DNA of 64,000 bases from JAYVSZ01 sp043774925 (GTDB lineage: Bacteria; Pseudomonadota; Gammaproteobacteria; Burkholderiales; Methylophilaceae): the NCBI GenBank assembly GCA_043774925.1, contig JAYVSZ010000031.1, positions 1 through 64,000 of the forward strand. The letters run 5' to 3'. A model generated the notes under the pieces. That model searched no databases. It was not told where the DNA came from and was given only the letters and a program-made list of their open reading frames with translations. Within the stretch, counting starts at the first letter, position 1; each line of letters begins with the position of its first letter. Below, one piece after another: positions 19,052-27,193 of this stretch. Position numbers and translations under genes: made by a program.

Positions 19052-19817
19052 TTCCTTGATAACCTTCAGTCAGCGCCCAAGTCACTGCCCAGTTTGGATT
19101 TAACCAGTGGCGTCCATTGATGCCAATCGACTTAGTATCTAAAAATGTTTTTTTGTTCAGTGACCGATCAACTTCACGTCCATTACCAAGTGAGATAGTG
19201 ACGAAACTGATGTCGTTGTAGTATTTAGAAAATGAAAATCGCTCGCCCAACGTATTCTCGCCAAATGATTGCGTATTTGTAAGCGTGAGTGCAGTGCGAT
19301 AATCTTTGTAATACCACTCTAGTACGCCAAATTCTTGCAAGGTTGAGCCTAAATTGTAGTCAGAATGTTTTAAGCCGCCTGTAATTAACCAGCCCGAACC
19401 CAATGAATATTGCAGCGAACCCAAAATACTATCTCTAGCAATCACTTTATGCGTGCCGCTGTATGTGCCTTCCACATTCAATGTAACCGATTCCGATATT
19501 GGATAATATCCGCCCAGCATAAGCTGAGTATCATCCAAGTTAAATCTTTCGGTTTGCTGTATATTTGTGTAGATTTTAGTTCTTGGCGCAAAGCGATGCT
19601 CGAAGTCAAAAAACGCACCTCTCCAAGCGCTTCTGCCTTTTGTAAGGCTATCATAGGTAAATCCACCGCCAATAGAATTGTCTTTTTGTTTAATAATCGA
19701 ACGATCTAAATCATCCATCACTTTTACATCTGTTTCGCTGTTTAAAGTTTCCGCCGCATTGGCAGAAAAAAAACTAAGTAAAAGTGATGCACTTAATATT
19801 ATTTTGCTAAGTTTCAT
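19002..19817 (-). CDS. YaiO-like outer-membrane beta-barrel protein
   Basis: 271 residues. A signal peptide MKLSKIILSASLLLSFFSANA precedes alternating amphipathic strands and a C-terminal strand ending in phenylalanine (SLGLRHNF), the hallmark of Omp85-inserted barrels. It matches the YaiO type by length, by strand pattern and by its place beside a GT2 glycosyltransferase, as yaiO and yaiP are neighbours in Escherichia coli. It may be the outer-membrane exit or sensor for the polysaccharide. The family name is moderately sure; the role is inference. Confidence 0.7.
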   Translation of the reverse strand: MKLSKIILSASLLLSFFSANAAETLNSETDVKVMDDLDRSIIKQKDNSIGGGFTYDSLTKGRSAWRGAFFDFEHRFAPRTKIYTNIQQTERFNLDDTQLMLGGYYPISESVTLNVEGTYSGTHKVIARDSILGSLQYSLGSGWLITGGLKHSDYNLGSTLQEFGVLEWYYKDYRTALTLTNTQSFGENTLGERFSFSKYYNDISFVTISLGNGREVDRSLNKKTFLDTKSIGINGRHWLNPNWAVTWALTEGYQGSAYNNTGVSLGLRHNF

Positions 19818-19828
19818 TATTAGCGCCT

Positions 19829-20224
19829 TTAAGAGAGTCGATTTATTCTTGCAACCAATTCATTCACCCGAAAAGGTTTGGTTAGGTATTCATTTGCACC
19901 CGCTTTTAAAGCCCGCACAATCTCATGTTCTTGAGTAAGGCTAGAAAGCACAATGATTGGCGTAGCAGCCCATGCTTTATTATTGCGAATGAGCTCAATT
20001 AAATCGAAACCGCTCACAGAGGGTAGCATCATTTCTAATAAAACAAATGAAGGGCGGTTATTGGTTGAAAGTATGTATTCTTGAGCTTCCAATCCATCAA
20101 GCATGATTTTGACTTCATAACCTTCACGTTCCATCAAGTGACTCAAAAGTGCAGAGATTGCCGAATCATCTTCGATAACTAACATTAAAGGTTTTGGGGA
20201 AGATGCTGATATAGTGGTATTCAT
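19829..20224 (-). CDS. receiver-only response-regulator protein with Asp replaced by Glu
   Basis: 131 residues, one CheY-like domain and no output domain. The acidic pocket (VIEDD), the conserved Ser/Thr (IVLSS) and the lysine (YLTKPF) are present. The phospho-acceptor aspartate is glutamate: the line reads VLLEMMLPSVSG, codon GAA at about 20018, where the family has D. It is the first gene of the operon with the YaiO-like, HEAT and GT2 genes (11-base gap). It may act as a permanently active or non-phosphorylated adaptor. Confidence 0.9.
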   Translation of the reverse strand: MNTTISASSPKPLMLVIEDDSAISALLSHLMEREGYEVKIMLDGLEAQEYILSTNNRPSFVLLEMMLPSVSGFDLIELIRNNKAWAATPIIVLSSLTQEHEIVRALKAGANEYLTKPFRVNELVARINRLS

Positions 20225-20330
20225 TTTTATTTTTGTCAGACTAAATATTGCGATAGGAAACAGGCGCTTGAGAAAATTTAGTTAAAACCTTAAAGTTATC
20301 TATTAGCGAGACTGTACCTCAGAGCCGCAA

Positions 20331-20360
20331 AAATAAAAACTACCCATTTGGGTAGTCAAT
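20331..20360 (-). terminator. terminator of the pterin/methylofuran operon
   Basis: ACTACCC, loop ATTT, GGGTAGT at 20339-20356. On the minus strand the stem is followed by TTTTATTTTTG. It is 32 bases after the stop of the carbinolamine-dehydratase gene. The remaining bases up to the receiver gene (20225-20330) should hold that gene's promoter, but I see no clear hexamers. Confidence 0.75.
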
Positions 20361-20391
20361 AATTGTTTACGATTGCCTAGCTTATGTGCTA

Positions 20392-20760
20392 TTACTGCTC
20401 ATATTTAATATACTTAAAGCGCACATCTTCATTTGGCGTACCTTCGAGTGCGCCGCCTTCTAAAGCAGGTTGCCAAAGAATCACTTGCTCGATTTTAGCC
20501 GCCAGTTCAAAATCTTTATCGGTAATGCCTTTGGCGTCGTGTGTTTGTAATTTCACAATCACAAACGCGTAAGAAACGGTTAAATCGGGGTGATGCCAAG
20601 CCGCCTCGGCAAGGTGCCCCACTGCATTCACCACCATCAGCGTGGCCTTCCAACCGCTGGTTTTGTATTGACGACGAATCCAACCATTTTCTAAAAACCA
20701 ATGTGCAAGCTCATTTTTCAGCTTCTCAATGATTTCTGCCTCAGAATAGGTTTTGACCAT
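20392..20760 (-). CDS. pterin-4a-carbinolamine dehydratase-like protein
   Basis: 122 residues from the ATG at 20760; a TTG at 20781 is in frame but less likely. The family motif HHPDLTVSYAFVIVKLQTHD, followed by GITDKDFELAAKIE, is intact, including the paired histidines. Classic members dehydrate 4a-hydroxy-tetrahydropterins. Here the gene is the last of an H4MPT/methylofuran operon, so a pterin-linked role in the C1 cofactor pathway is likely. The ATG is one base away from the preceding stop (TAA A ATG), so the two are coupled. Confidence 0.85.
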   Translation of the reverse strand: MVKTYSEAEIIEKLKNELAHWFLENGWIRRQYKTSGWKATLMVVNAVGHLAEAAWHHPDLTVSYAFVIVKLQTHDAKGITDKDFELAAKIEQVILWQPALEGGALEGTPNEDVRFKYIKYEQ

Positions 20761-20761
20761 T

Positions 20762-21376
20762 TTAGTGAATCGAGCCGCCAACTTTGTCTAACATGGCGAC
20801 ATTGATGCCTTCCAAAAAATGCTTGAAATCAGTTTTTTTCAGCATCCAGCGCCCAAACGCTTTATTCAGCACAAAATCGCTAAACGCATTATCCACAATG
20901 CCAGACTTTGACATCATTTTTACGCACAGCTCCGCGCCTTCTGGCTTATCCGACTTTAGCAACACCAATTGCTGCGCATTCAATTTTTCTGCAAGCCACG
21001 CAGCCAATGTGTCAGAAGTGACATCCCAGTTTTGCGGGATGCTATCGTCCGCAAGCACCATTTGGCTTGGTAGCCAAACAATGCAGCGATGCTGCCACGT
21101 ACGTTCGTCAATTTCGCACTCGCTACGCGCTGTGGCTAACTTTGGATTTAAATTCGCTAACAATAGACCATATTGATCCATTGCCAACACCGCTAATTTA
21201 TGTGCGCATGCATCACTAATTTTGGATAATTTTTGTGCTTCGCGTACCGCATCGGCAAAAATGCCGCCGCCAGGCACGATAATGATATTACCATCGCTGA
21301 ATTTTGCAAATACTTCTAACCAACGTTCTAACTCCGGCGACCCTAGCAGGCTGCCGCCAATCTTTACAACCCACAT
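20762..21376 (-). CDS. amino-acid-kinase family protein, MfnE-like
   Basis: 204 residues from the ATG at 21376, which follows AAAGGAAAATCC; an ATG at 21400 lacks such a site. It begins MWVVKIGGSLLGS with the nucleotide loop IIIVPGGGIFADAVR, as in the amino acid kinase superfamily. Members found in H4MPT clusters are related to the archaeal enzyme MfnE, which phosphorylates the aminomethylfuran-methyl phosphate precursor of methanofuran. The role here is inferred from family and context. Confidence 0.75.
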   Translation of the reverse strand: MWVVKIGGSLLGSPELERWLEVFAKFSDGNIIIVPGGGIFADAVREAQKLSKISDACAHKLAVLAMDQYGLLLANLNPKLATARSECEIDERTWQHRCIVWLPSQMVLADDSIPQNWDVTSDTLAAWLAEKLNAQQLVLLKSDKPEGAELCVKMMSKSGIVDNAFSDFVLNKAFGRWMLKKTDFKHFLEGINVAMLDKVGGSIH

Positions 21377-21521
21377 GGATTTTCCTTTAATTCTTTCCAT
21401 AGCGGTTCTGATTATTCCTTTTAACTCAATAAGTTAAGATGAATTTTTGTTGCAATATTATTTTTAATTTTACCCTAAAATATGCTGGGTTGTTATTGTT
21501 TTTCATAGTTTAAGAAGCCAA

Positions 21522-22946
21522 TCAGAGCCTCATAAAATGTTTCATTATTGTCATCATGCTAGATGCTTTGTTGAGCGTTTCGGCGTACTCTTTCGCTACG
21601 TCTGAATCTGCAACTATACCACCGCCCGCATAAAAGCTTAGCTGTTTTTTGCAAATGATTGCTGTACGTATTGAAACATTGGTATCCATATCGCCATCAA
21701 AGCCAATATAACCAATCGCGCCGCAATAAATACCACGCAGGTGCGGTTCAATCTCATCAATAATCTGCATCGCGCGCACTTTTGGCGCGCCTGTAATCGA
21801 ACCGCCCGGAAAGCAACCTTTGAGCAGATCAATCGCTGTTGCGCCTTGTTTTAGCTTGCCTGTGACGGTGCTCACTAAATGATGCACGTTAGCAAAGCTT
21901 TGTAGTTGAAACAATTTTTCGGCTTTAACAGAGCCAGTTTCGCAGTTTTTGCCAATGTCATTGCGCAGCAAATCCACAATCATCAGATTTTCCGCCCGAT
22001 CCTTCTGGCTCGTCAATAGCTCGTTTGAGTAGGCTAAATCCTGAACCAAATCATGAGCGCGCGGCCGTGTGCCTTTAATTGGCCGCGTTTCGACATGGCT
22101 GCCAACGGTTTGAATAAAACGCTCGGGCGAGTTAGAAAGCACTTGAAAAGTCTCGCTTTCGTTCAAGGGCAAATTCATATAGGCCATAAACGGCGCGGGG
22201 CTTACCTCGCGTAGTTTTTTGTACGCAGTCCAACTATCGCCATTCACTTGTGCAGAAAAGCGCTGCGCTAAATTAACTTGGTAGCAATCGCCTGCTTGAA
22301 TATAGTGCTGCACACGTTCAAAAGCCTTGGCATATGCAGCTTGGCTAAAATTAGATTCAATGGGTGAAGTGACTTCAAATAAATTTTCAATCGGCCTGTG
22401 AGGTGCATTGAATAAGGCTTGCAGCCTAGGCCATTTTAGGTGTGTTTCATCTGAAAAGCCATGAGAAACTAGTGTGCTGGTCTGTTTGCGATGATCCACC
22501 ACAATCGCCCAGTCGTAAATGGCCATCATCATTTCTGGCGTGTCTTCGGCAGATTTTGTTTCCGCTAACTTTTCCAATCTGCGGCCTAAATCATAGGCAA
22601 AATAACCCAAGGCGCCGCCAGCAAATGGTAAGCTACCATCTGAAAATGGCAGATCGGTCTTTGGTGCGGGATATTTTTTTAGCAAGTTTTTTAGCAACAA
22701 AAACGGATCTTCGCTAAAAGTTTTTTCTTCGCCATTTTGCGTAATCATCGTCGATTCGCCACGCGTCACCAAGGTTGCAATCGGTTCAGCAACGAGTATG
22801 TCAAAATGCCCATATTGGCTGCCAGGCAAGCCAGTAGCCGGACTTAGCATTTGTCCGCTATCTAAAAACATGGCCCACGGCAAATGGGCGACGTGCTCAA
22901 AAAGCGCCGCGCTGTCGTGATAATAAGGCAGTGCGTGCTTCAACAT
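21522..22946 (-). CDS. pabB: aminodeoxychorismate synthase component I (PabB)
   Basis: 474 residues from the ATG at 22946. It has the chorismate-binding domain of the PabB/TrpE family: FMAYMNLP, SPERFIQ, the PIKGTRPR motif with its conserved lysine, VDLLRNDIGK, and GCFPGGSITGAPKVRAM. It aminates chorismate on the way to p-aminobenzoate, needed for folate and for H4MPT. Its location inside a C1 cofactor operon points to the H4MPT use. The start overlaps the upstream stop (ATGTTGA). The 145 bases to the next gene downstream hold no feature I can support. Confidence 0.92.
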   Translation of the reverse strand: MLKHALPYYHDSAALFEHVAHLPWAMFLDSGQMLSPATGLPGSQYGHFDILVAEPIATLVTRGESTMITQNGEEKTFSEDPFLLLKNLLKKYPAPKTDLPFSDGSLPFAGGALGYFAYDLGRRLEKLAETKSAEDTPEMMMAIYDWAIVVDHRKQTSTLVSHGFSDETHLKWPRLQALFNAPHRPIENLFEVTSPIESNFSQAAYAKAFERVQHYIQAGDCYQVNLAQRFSAQVNGDSWTAYKKLREVSPAPFMAYMNLPLNESETFQVLSNSPERFIQTVGSHVETRPIKGTRPRAHDLVQDLAYSNELLTSQKDRAENLMIVDLLRNDIGKNCETGSVKAEKLFQLQSFANVHHLVSTVTGKLKQGATAIDLLKGCFPGGSITGAPKVRAMQIIDEIEPHLRGIYCGAIGYIGFDGDMDTNVSIRTAIICKKQLSFYAGGGIVADSDVAKEYAETLNKASSMMTIMKHFMRL

Positions 22947-23980
22947 TTTTCTAATAACCTTGCCACCGCGTAGGCAGGAAAACACACTGCCAAATTTTCG
23001 TCAAGCTCGATTGAAAGCGCTTGTGAAATGGTCATATATTCGTGCTTCACTTCGCTTGCAATTTGCGCTACCAAAAACGCCCCAGCACCCGCACCAACTA
23101 GAGGCATGCCAGCTTTTAGATGTTTTGAAATTGCCAGTTTAATTTGCATTATTTGCATTTTTTTACATGCAAAAGCCAAGTTTTTCCATGTTTTTAAATC
23201 TCGATTTTCCACATCATGGCCTAGCATGCGCGCCAAGCGCCGCGCGCTTTCTAGCGCGGTTTTGCCTTTGCCATCCGCGGTTTCCGCTAGGTCGTTTTCT
23301 GGCAGCAAATCACCCGTTAAGCGATAGACATCGGCCATCGTCGCAAAATATTCGGCGGCCACATTGACCTGCGCGCCTTCAAAATCAAGCTTCTGCGCCA
23401 GCGCCATCAGCGGCGTGCGCACCACCCCCGTGTAAACTAGCGTGTCTTCGGCCATTCTTTGTCCATCGCTAAAACCAATTTCTGCCACTGCACCATTAAA
23501 AATGGGAATAATGTCAGTGGTTGTGCTGCCAATATCTACAAAAAGCGCGTTTTTAACGTATTTTGCCAGCAAACCTGCACTGCCAAGCCAATTGGCAGAT
23601 GCAATCGCTTCTGCGTGCGCCGCAACGCTTTCTAGCGGCACAAAACCATGATGTTGATTAGACCGCCCTGCGGCATAAAACTGCGTTTGTTCGCCTAACA
23701 AATTCGAAACAACATCCGAAATCGCCATCACGCCTTTGCGCCGGTTTTCAAACAAATCCACTAATTCGCCAGTCATTGTCACCGCATGACGCGCATCTTT
23801 AGTATCAAAAGCGATAAGCACCTGATTCAGTGCGGCTTCCAGCCTATCGAGTCCGCGCCATAATTCGCACGGAATTTGCATCGCGCGCGCCGATTTGCCG
23901 TCTTTTAGCAACACCGCCTTTAAGTGCGCGCCGCCAATATCCCAGCCAATGATTGAATTAGACACCAGAGAATTAAACAT
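22940..23980 (-). CDS. H4MPT-linked C1 pathway protein of the hydantoinase/ASKHA fold (MfnF-like)
   Basis: 346 residues. It has the two phosphate motifs of the ASKHA (hydantoinase A) fold: IIGWDIGGAHLKAVLL at the N-terminus and FVDIGSTTTDIIPI at about 168-181. This architecture is typical of the H4MPT-linked C1 transfer family that archaeal work places in methanofuran assembly (MfnF). It overlaps both neighbours by 7-8 bases. The family is fairly firm; the exact reaction is an inference from archaeal homologues. Confidence 0.75.
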   Translation of the reverse strand: MFNSLVSNSIIGWDIGGAHLKAVLLKDGKSARAMQIPCELWRGLDRLEAALNQVLIAFDTKDARHAVTMTGELVDLFENRRKGVMAISDVVSNLLGEQTQFYAAGRSNQHHGFVPLESVAAHAEAIASANWLGSAGLLAKYVKNALFVDIGSTTTDIIPIFNGAVAEIGFSDGQRMAEDTLVYTGVVRTPLMALAQKLDFEGAQVNVAAEYFATMADVYRLTGDLLPENDLAETADGKGKTALESARRLARMLGHDVENRDLKTWKNLAFACKKMQIMQIKLAISKHLKAGMPLVGAGAGAFLVAQIASEVKHEYMTISQALSIELDENLAVCFPAYAVARLLEKC

Positions 23981-24965
23981 AAGCTTTCACAATATTTTGC
24001 TGCAACTTCGGCCATTGATAATTTTCTTGCGTCAGCGTATTGATAATCAACTCGGCTGGATTTGCACCAGTCGCCTCGGCAAGCCCACAGTAACTAGTTG
24101 TTAGGCGCGGGTTGATTTCTACCACAATCGTTTTTCCTTCTAAAACCATCACATCTATGCCAACGTAACCGGCCAAATCTGGCAGCGCTTGCGCGACTTG
24201 ATTGGCAACAATTTCAAACGCCGTCCAATGCTCGCGCATGCCGTTCACTATACTGCCATGATAACTAAGCTGATTATTTTTAATTGCAATATTTTGCGCA
24301 TTGCAGCTTAATATTTGCGCTTTTCCGTCCTGCATCACGCAAGAAATACTTGCTGCTTTACCCGCTTGAAATGGTTGAATAACATGGCTACCAGCCTTAT
24401 TCCATGCGGCTTCCCAGTCAGCTAAATCATCCGAATTTTTGAAAAAAAACGTTTCATCACAACCTGCGCCGTCGTCAGGTTTAGCAAGCCATGCGCCCTC
24501 GCCTTTTGGCCAATTTTTGAGTGTAAAAGTGGGAATCGTCGCAATGCCAGCGCGCTGCAACGCTTCGCAAGTCGCAAGTTTGCTGGTGGCGATTTCAATG
24601 CTTTTTAAACCGCAGCCGAAAATAGTTTTTTTGTACTTTACGGCTAATTCGGTCAGTTTTTTTAGCAAGCCATCCGTTTCTGGCGCAATCAACCAAACCG
24701 CATCCGCAGCACGAATTTGTTGTTCCCACACTTGCCAAACATCAACGTTTTGATTGACAATAACTGCGCTATAAGCAAGCACTGGTGCGGCTAGGCGAGC
24801 ATCTACCGTTATGCTTATTTCGCACAGTAACTGCGATAAATCGCGTAATAAGGCGTCGCGCATCAGCGCACCTTCACGCGCCAGCGATTGTGGTAATTCT
24901 GCGTGATTAAAGCCGCCCGCTGTGATAAATTCGCAGACAAATATTGTTAAAGGTTTTTTGTGCAA
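23973..24965 (-). CDS. ATP-grasp ligase, candidate tyramine-glutamate ligase (MfnD-like)
   Basis: 330 residues. The N-terminus TIFVCEFITAGG and the region SLAREGALMRDALLRDL fit the ATP-grasp group that includes archaeal MfnD. ATP-binding and metal-binding elements are seen in WLAKPDDGAGCDET (about 170-183) and VVEINPRLTTSY (about 295-306). The only plausible start is TTG at 24965, directly back-to-back with the divergent HisA-like gene. First gene of the operon. It would join glutamate to tyramine in methylofuran synthesis if the MfnD reading is right. Confidence 0.7.
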   Translation of the reverse strand: MHKKPLTIFVCEFITAGGFNHAELPQSLAREGALMRDALLRDLSQLLCEISITVDARLAAPVLAYSAVIVNQNVDVWQVWEQQIRAADAVWLIAPETDGLLKKLTELAVKYKKTIFGCGLKSIEIATSKLATCEALQRAGIATIPTFTLKNWPKGEGAWLAKPDDGAGCDETFFFKNSDDLADWEAAWNKAGSHVIQPFQAGKAASISCVMQDGKAQILSCNAQNIAIKNNQLSYHGSIVNGMREHWTAFEIVANQVAQALPDLAGYVGIDVMVLEGKTIVVEINPRLTTSYCGLAEATGANPAELIINTLTQENYQWPKLQQNIVKAYV

Positions 24966-25643
24966 ATGCAGTCTTTTCAGATTATTCCCGTGATTGATTT
25001 AATGCGCGGCCAAGTGGTGCATGCTAAATTTGGCCAGCGTGACCGCTACCAGCCAATAAAATCGCGGCTGTGCGAAACGAGTGAGGCTTTGGATGTGGTG
25101 TCTGCATTGCTGAAATTATACCCATTTACGACGCTGTACATTGCAGATATTGATGCGATTTTGGGCACAGGTAATAATGATAGCTTAGTTGAAAAAATCC
25201 ATTTGAATTTTCCAAATCTGCAAATTTGGTTGGATGCGGGAAATTATCAAACAAGCTGTAAATCTTTGCCAGTATTGGGTTCTGAGAGTTTTTCAAATTT
25301 AGAAACTTATCTCGAAAGTAACAAACCACACGTGCTTTCGCTGGATTTTAACGCACAAGGCGCAATGGGGATTACAGATTTGCACGAAACTGCGAAATTC
25401 TGGCCACACGAAGTGATTTGCATGACGTTAAACGCGGTAGGCAGCGGCCAAGGCGTGGATGCGGCGCGATTGCAGCAGCTTATTGCGCTCAATCAATCCT
25501 CTAAACTCTACGCCGCAGGCGGCGTGCGTAATATTGCAGACCTGCAAACGCTAGCATCCATGCGCCTCTCAGGGGCATTAGTGGCAAGCGCATTGCACAA
25601 CGGGTACATCACTGGTGATGACATTGATAAGCTTGATGCGTAA
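24966..25643 (+). CDS. HisA/HisF-related TIM-barrel protein of the C1 cofactor cluster
   Basis: 225 residues from ATG 24966 (GTG at 24960 also in frame). HisA-like start QIIPVIDLMRGQVVHA with the family aspartate, a second aspartate in LSLDFNAQG, and the phosphate-binding YAAGGVRN and GALVASALHNG. Methylotrophs and methanogens carry such a paralogue beside H4MPT/methanofuran genes, and its product is not assigned. It is divergent from the MfnD-like gene with no space between start codons. AAAGG at about 24950 serves as ribosome site inside the opposite gene. Confidence 0.75.
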   Translation: MQSFQIIPVIDLMRGQVVHAKFGQRDRYQPIKSRLCETSEALDVVSALLKLYPFTTLYIADIDAILGTGNNDSLVEKIHLNFPNLQIWLDAGNYQTSCKSLPVLGSESFSNLETYLESNKPHVLSLDFNAQGAMGITDLHETAKFWPHEVICMTLNAVGSGQGVDAARLQQLIALNQSSKLYAAGGVRNIADLQTLASMRLSGALVASALHNGYITGDDIDKLDA

Positions 25644-25646
25644 TAA

Positions 25647-25670
25647 AAAACCCGAGCAAGCTCGGGTTTT
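25647..25670. terminator. bidirectional terminator between HisA-like gene and hxlB
   Basis: AAAACCCGAGC, AA, GCTCGGGTTTT: an 11-bp stem with A and T runs on its two sides. It lies just after the plus-strand stop at 25643 and before the minus-strand stop at 25699. Confidence 0.9.
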
Positions 25671-25698
25671 AAATATAAAGGTTTTTAAGCAAAAACAA

Positions 25699-26235
25699 TT
25701 ACTCAAGGTTGGCGTGAATTGCGCGCATACCCTCTTCTGTTAAGCCTTTTGCGTTAATCAAATCAGCAATTGCTGCTTCTAAAAACAGTAAGGTTGAAAG
25801 CTCAAATTGTGAGCCCATTGGCATGCCATGCGTAAGCGGGAAGCTGGCGTCATTACCCACTTGCACCACTAAATCAGCCACATCGGCCATTGCTGATGAT
25901 TTTTTCATTGAAATAACGGCTAATTTAGCGCCAACTGATTTTGCTTTTTTTACAAACGGCAACAAAGTTTCTGTACCGCCAGAGCCAGAAACCAATAACA
26001 ACAAATCACCCGCTTTAATGGCTGGCGTGACCACTTCGCCAATCATGCTGACGTTGTAACCAGAATGCACTAAGCGCATGGCAAAAAAGCGTGATACTAA
26101 CAACGAGCGGCCTGCGCCACCAATAAATATGCGGCCAACGCCTTCTACCAATTTCAATAATTCGGCAGCTTTGCTGTTATCTGTTTCGCTCAAAATTGTG
26201 GTTAAACGGCTTAAAATGAGTTGTTGACTGTCCAT
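25699..26235 (-). CDS. hxlB: 3-hexulose-6-phosphate isomerase (HPI)
   Basis: 178 residues, one SIS domain: GRIFIGGAGRSLLVSRFFAMRLVHSG, then LLLLVSGSGGTETLLPFVKKAKSVGAKLAVI. It isomerises hexulose 6-phosphate to fructose 6-phosphate, the second RuMP step. AAGGAATCATC precedes the ATG. It lies downstream of hxlA but beyond a strong terminator-like hairpin, so it either depends on read-through or has its own promoter. Confidence 0.95.
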   Translation of the reverse strand: MDSQQLILSRLTTILSETDNSKAAELLKLVEGVGRIFIGGAGRSLLVSRFFAMRLVHSGYNVSMIGEVVTPAIKAGDLLLLVSGSGGTETLLPFVKKAKSVGAKLAVISMKKSSAMADVADLVVQVGNDASFPLTHGMPMGSQFELSTLLFLEAAIADLINAKGLTEEGMRAIHANLE

Positions 26236-26276
26236 GATGATTCCTTAATCTGTTTGTTTGATATTTAATATTAGCA

Positions 26277-26314
26277 AAAAAAATCCCGACGCATTGCTGA
26301 GTCGGGATTTTTTA
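26277..26314 (-). terminator. terminator or attenuating hairpin between hxlA and hxlB
   Basis: AAATCCCGAC (26281-26290), a 10-base loop, GTCGGGATTT (26301-26310). A T run follows on either strand. It lies 42 bases after the hxlA stop in the direction of transcription and upstream of hxlB. Confidence 0.8.
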
Positions 26315-26355
26315 AATAACTCAAATCAATAATTACTTATTGATAGGCGCTTAAA

Positions 26356-26988
26356 TTAAGCGTGAGCGATTTTTGTGATTTCTGCAGCAGCAGCAGCAGG
26401 ATCAGCAGCACCGTAGATAGCAGCACCAGCAACGATGATTGTCGCGCCAGCGTCACGTACTTGAGCAGCTGTTGCAGCTTTAACGCCGCCAGCCACTGAG
26501 ATTTCAACGCCCAATTTTAAACCAGCAACTAAGGCTAAGTCAGTGAATGGTGTTTGGCCAGCAGCTTGTTGATCCAAACCTGTGTGAACGCCAATGATGT
26601 GTGCGCCAGCAGCAGCAACTTCTTTAGTTTTAGCCGCTTTGTCAGCAACGTTGATCAAGTCAACTTGTGCTTTTTTGCCGTATTTGTTTGCAACATCAAT
26701 GATACCTTTAATAGTACCGATGTCAGCACAACCTAATACTGTACAGATATCTGCACCTGCTTTATAGAATGGCTCAGCTTCGTAGAAGCCAGCGTCCATT
26801 GTTTTCAAATCAACTAAGATTTTGTTGTTTGGGAATTTAGCGCGCAAAGCTTCAAGCAATTTAATGCCATTGTGCTTAATGCAAGGTGTGCCGATTTCTA
26901 AGATATCTACGTGCGGTGCAACTGCTGTTGCAAGTGCGATAGTACCGTCAAAGTCTAATGAATCTAATGCCATTTGGGTTTGAGCCAT
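26356..26988 (-). CDS. hxlA: 3-hexulose-6-phosphate synthase (HPS)
   Basis: 210 residues from ATG 26988, chosen because GGAGAAAATC precedes it; a TTG 12 bases earlier is also in frame. TIM barrel of the orotidine-decarboxylase superfamily with the signature LVDLKTMDAG (about 59-68), HTGLDQQ and SVAGGVK. It condenses formaldehyde with ribulose 5-phosphate, the entry reaction of the RuMP cycle. The codon pattern is strongly biased (many GCA alanines, GGT glycines), as expected for a very highly expressed gene. Confidence 0.97.
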   Translation of the reverse strand: MAQTQMALDSLDFDGTIALATAVAPHVDILEIGTPCIKHNGIKLLEALRAKFPNNKILVDLKTMDAGFYEAEPFYKAGADICTVLGCADIGTIKGIIDVANKYGKKAQVDLINVADKAAKTKEVAAAGAHIIGVHTGLDQQAAGQTPFTDLALVAGLKLGVEISVAGGVKAATAAQVRDAGATIIVAGAAIYGAADPAAAAAEITKIAHA

Positions 26989-27080
26989 GATTTTCTCCAA
27001 GTGTTAAAATTACAAGTGTTGTTAAAATTAATTATTTTATTAGCAAAAATTAACTTGCCAATGCTTACTACAAAAAACTG

Positions 27081-27116
27081 GACACTCATGATAAGTGTCT
27101 ATGACGTTTATGTCAA
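27081..27116 (-). promoter_or_regulatory. strong sigma-70 type promoter of hxlA with overlapping inverted repeat
   Basis: On the minus strand a perfect TTGACA (27111-27116), a 17-base spacer, then TATCAT (27088-27093). GACACT/AGTGTC forms a 6-bp inverted repeat at 27081-27099 that covers the -10 box, so it could be an operator. The untranslated leader would be about 90 bases. Confidence 0.75.
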
Positions 27117-27193
27117 TTCTAAACTGGGCTCATTACATATTAATTACACTAATTGAACTACATTTTATGTATGAGCTAAAGTTTAGGTTGAAG

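Noticed and set aside
20331..20360. NarL-type operator (TACCCAT inverted pair)
   Set aside because: The stem followed by a T run at the end of an operon is better explained as terminator.
27000..27160. Riboswitch or leader peptide before hxlA
   Set aside because: The leader is about 90 bases, AT-rich, and shows no terminator/antiterminator pair. The small plus-strand frame here has no ribosome site.
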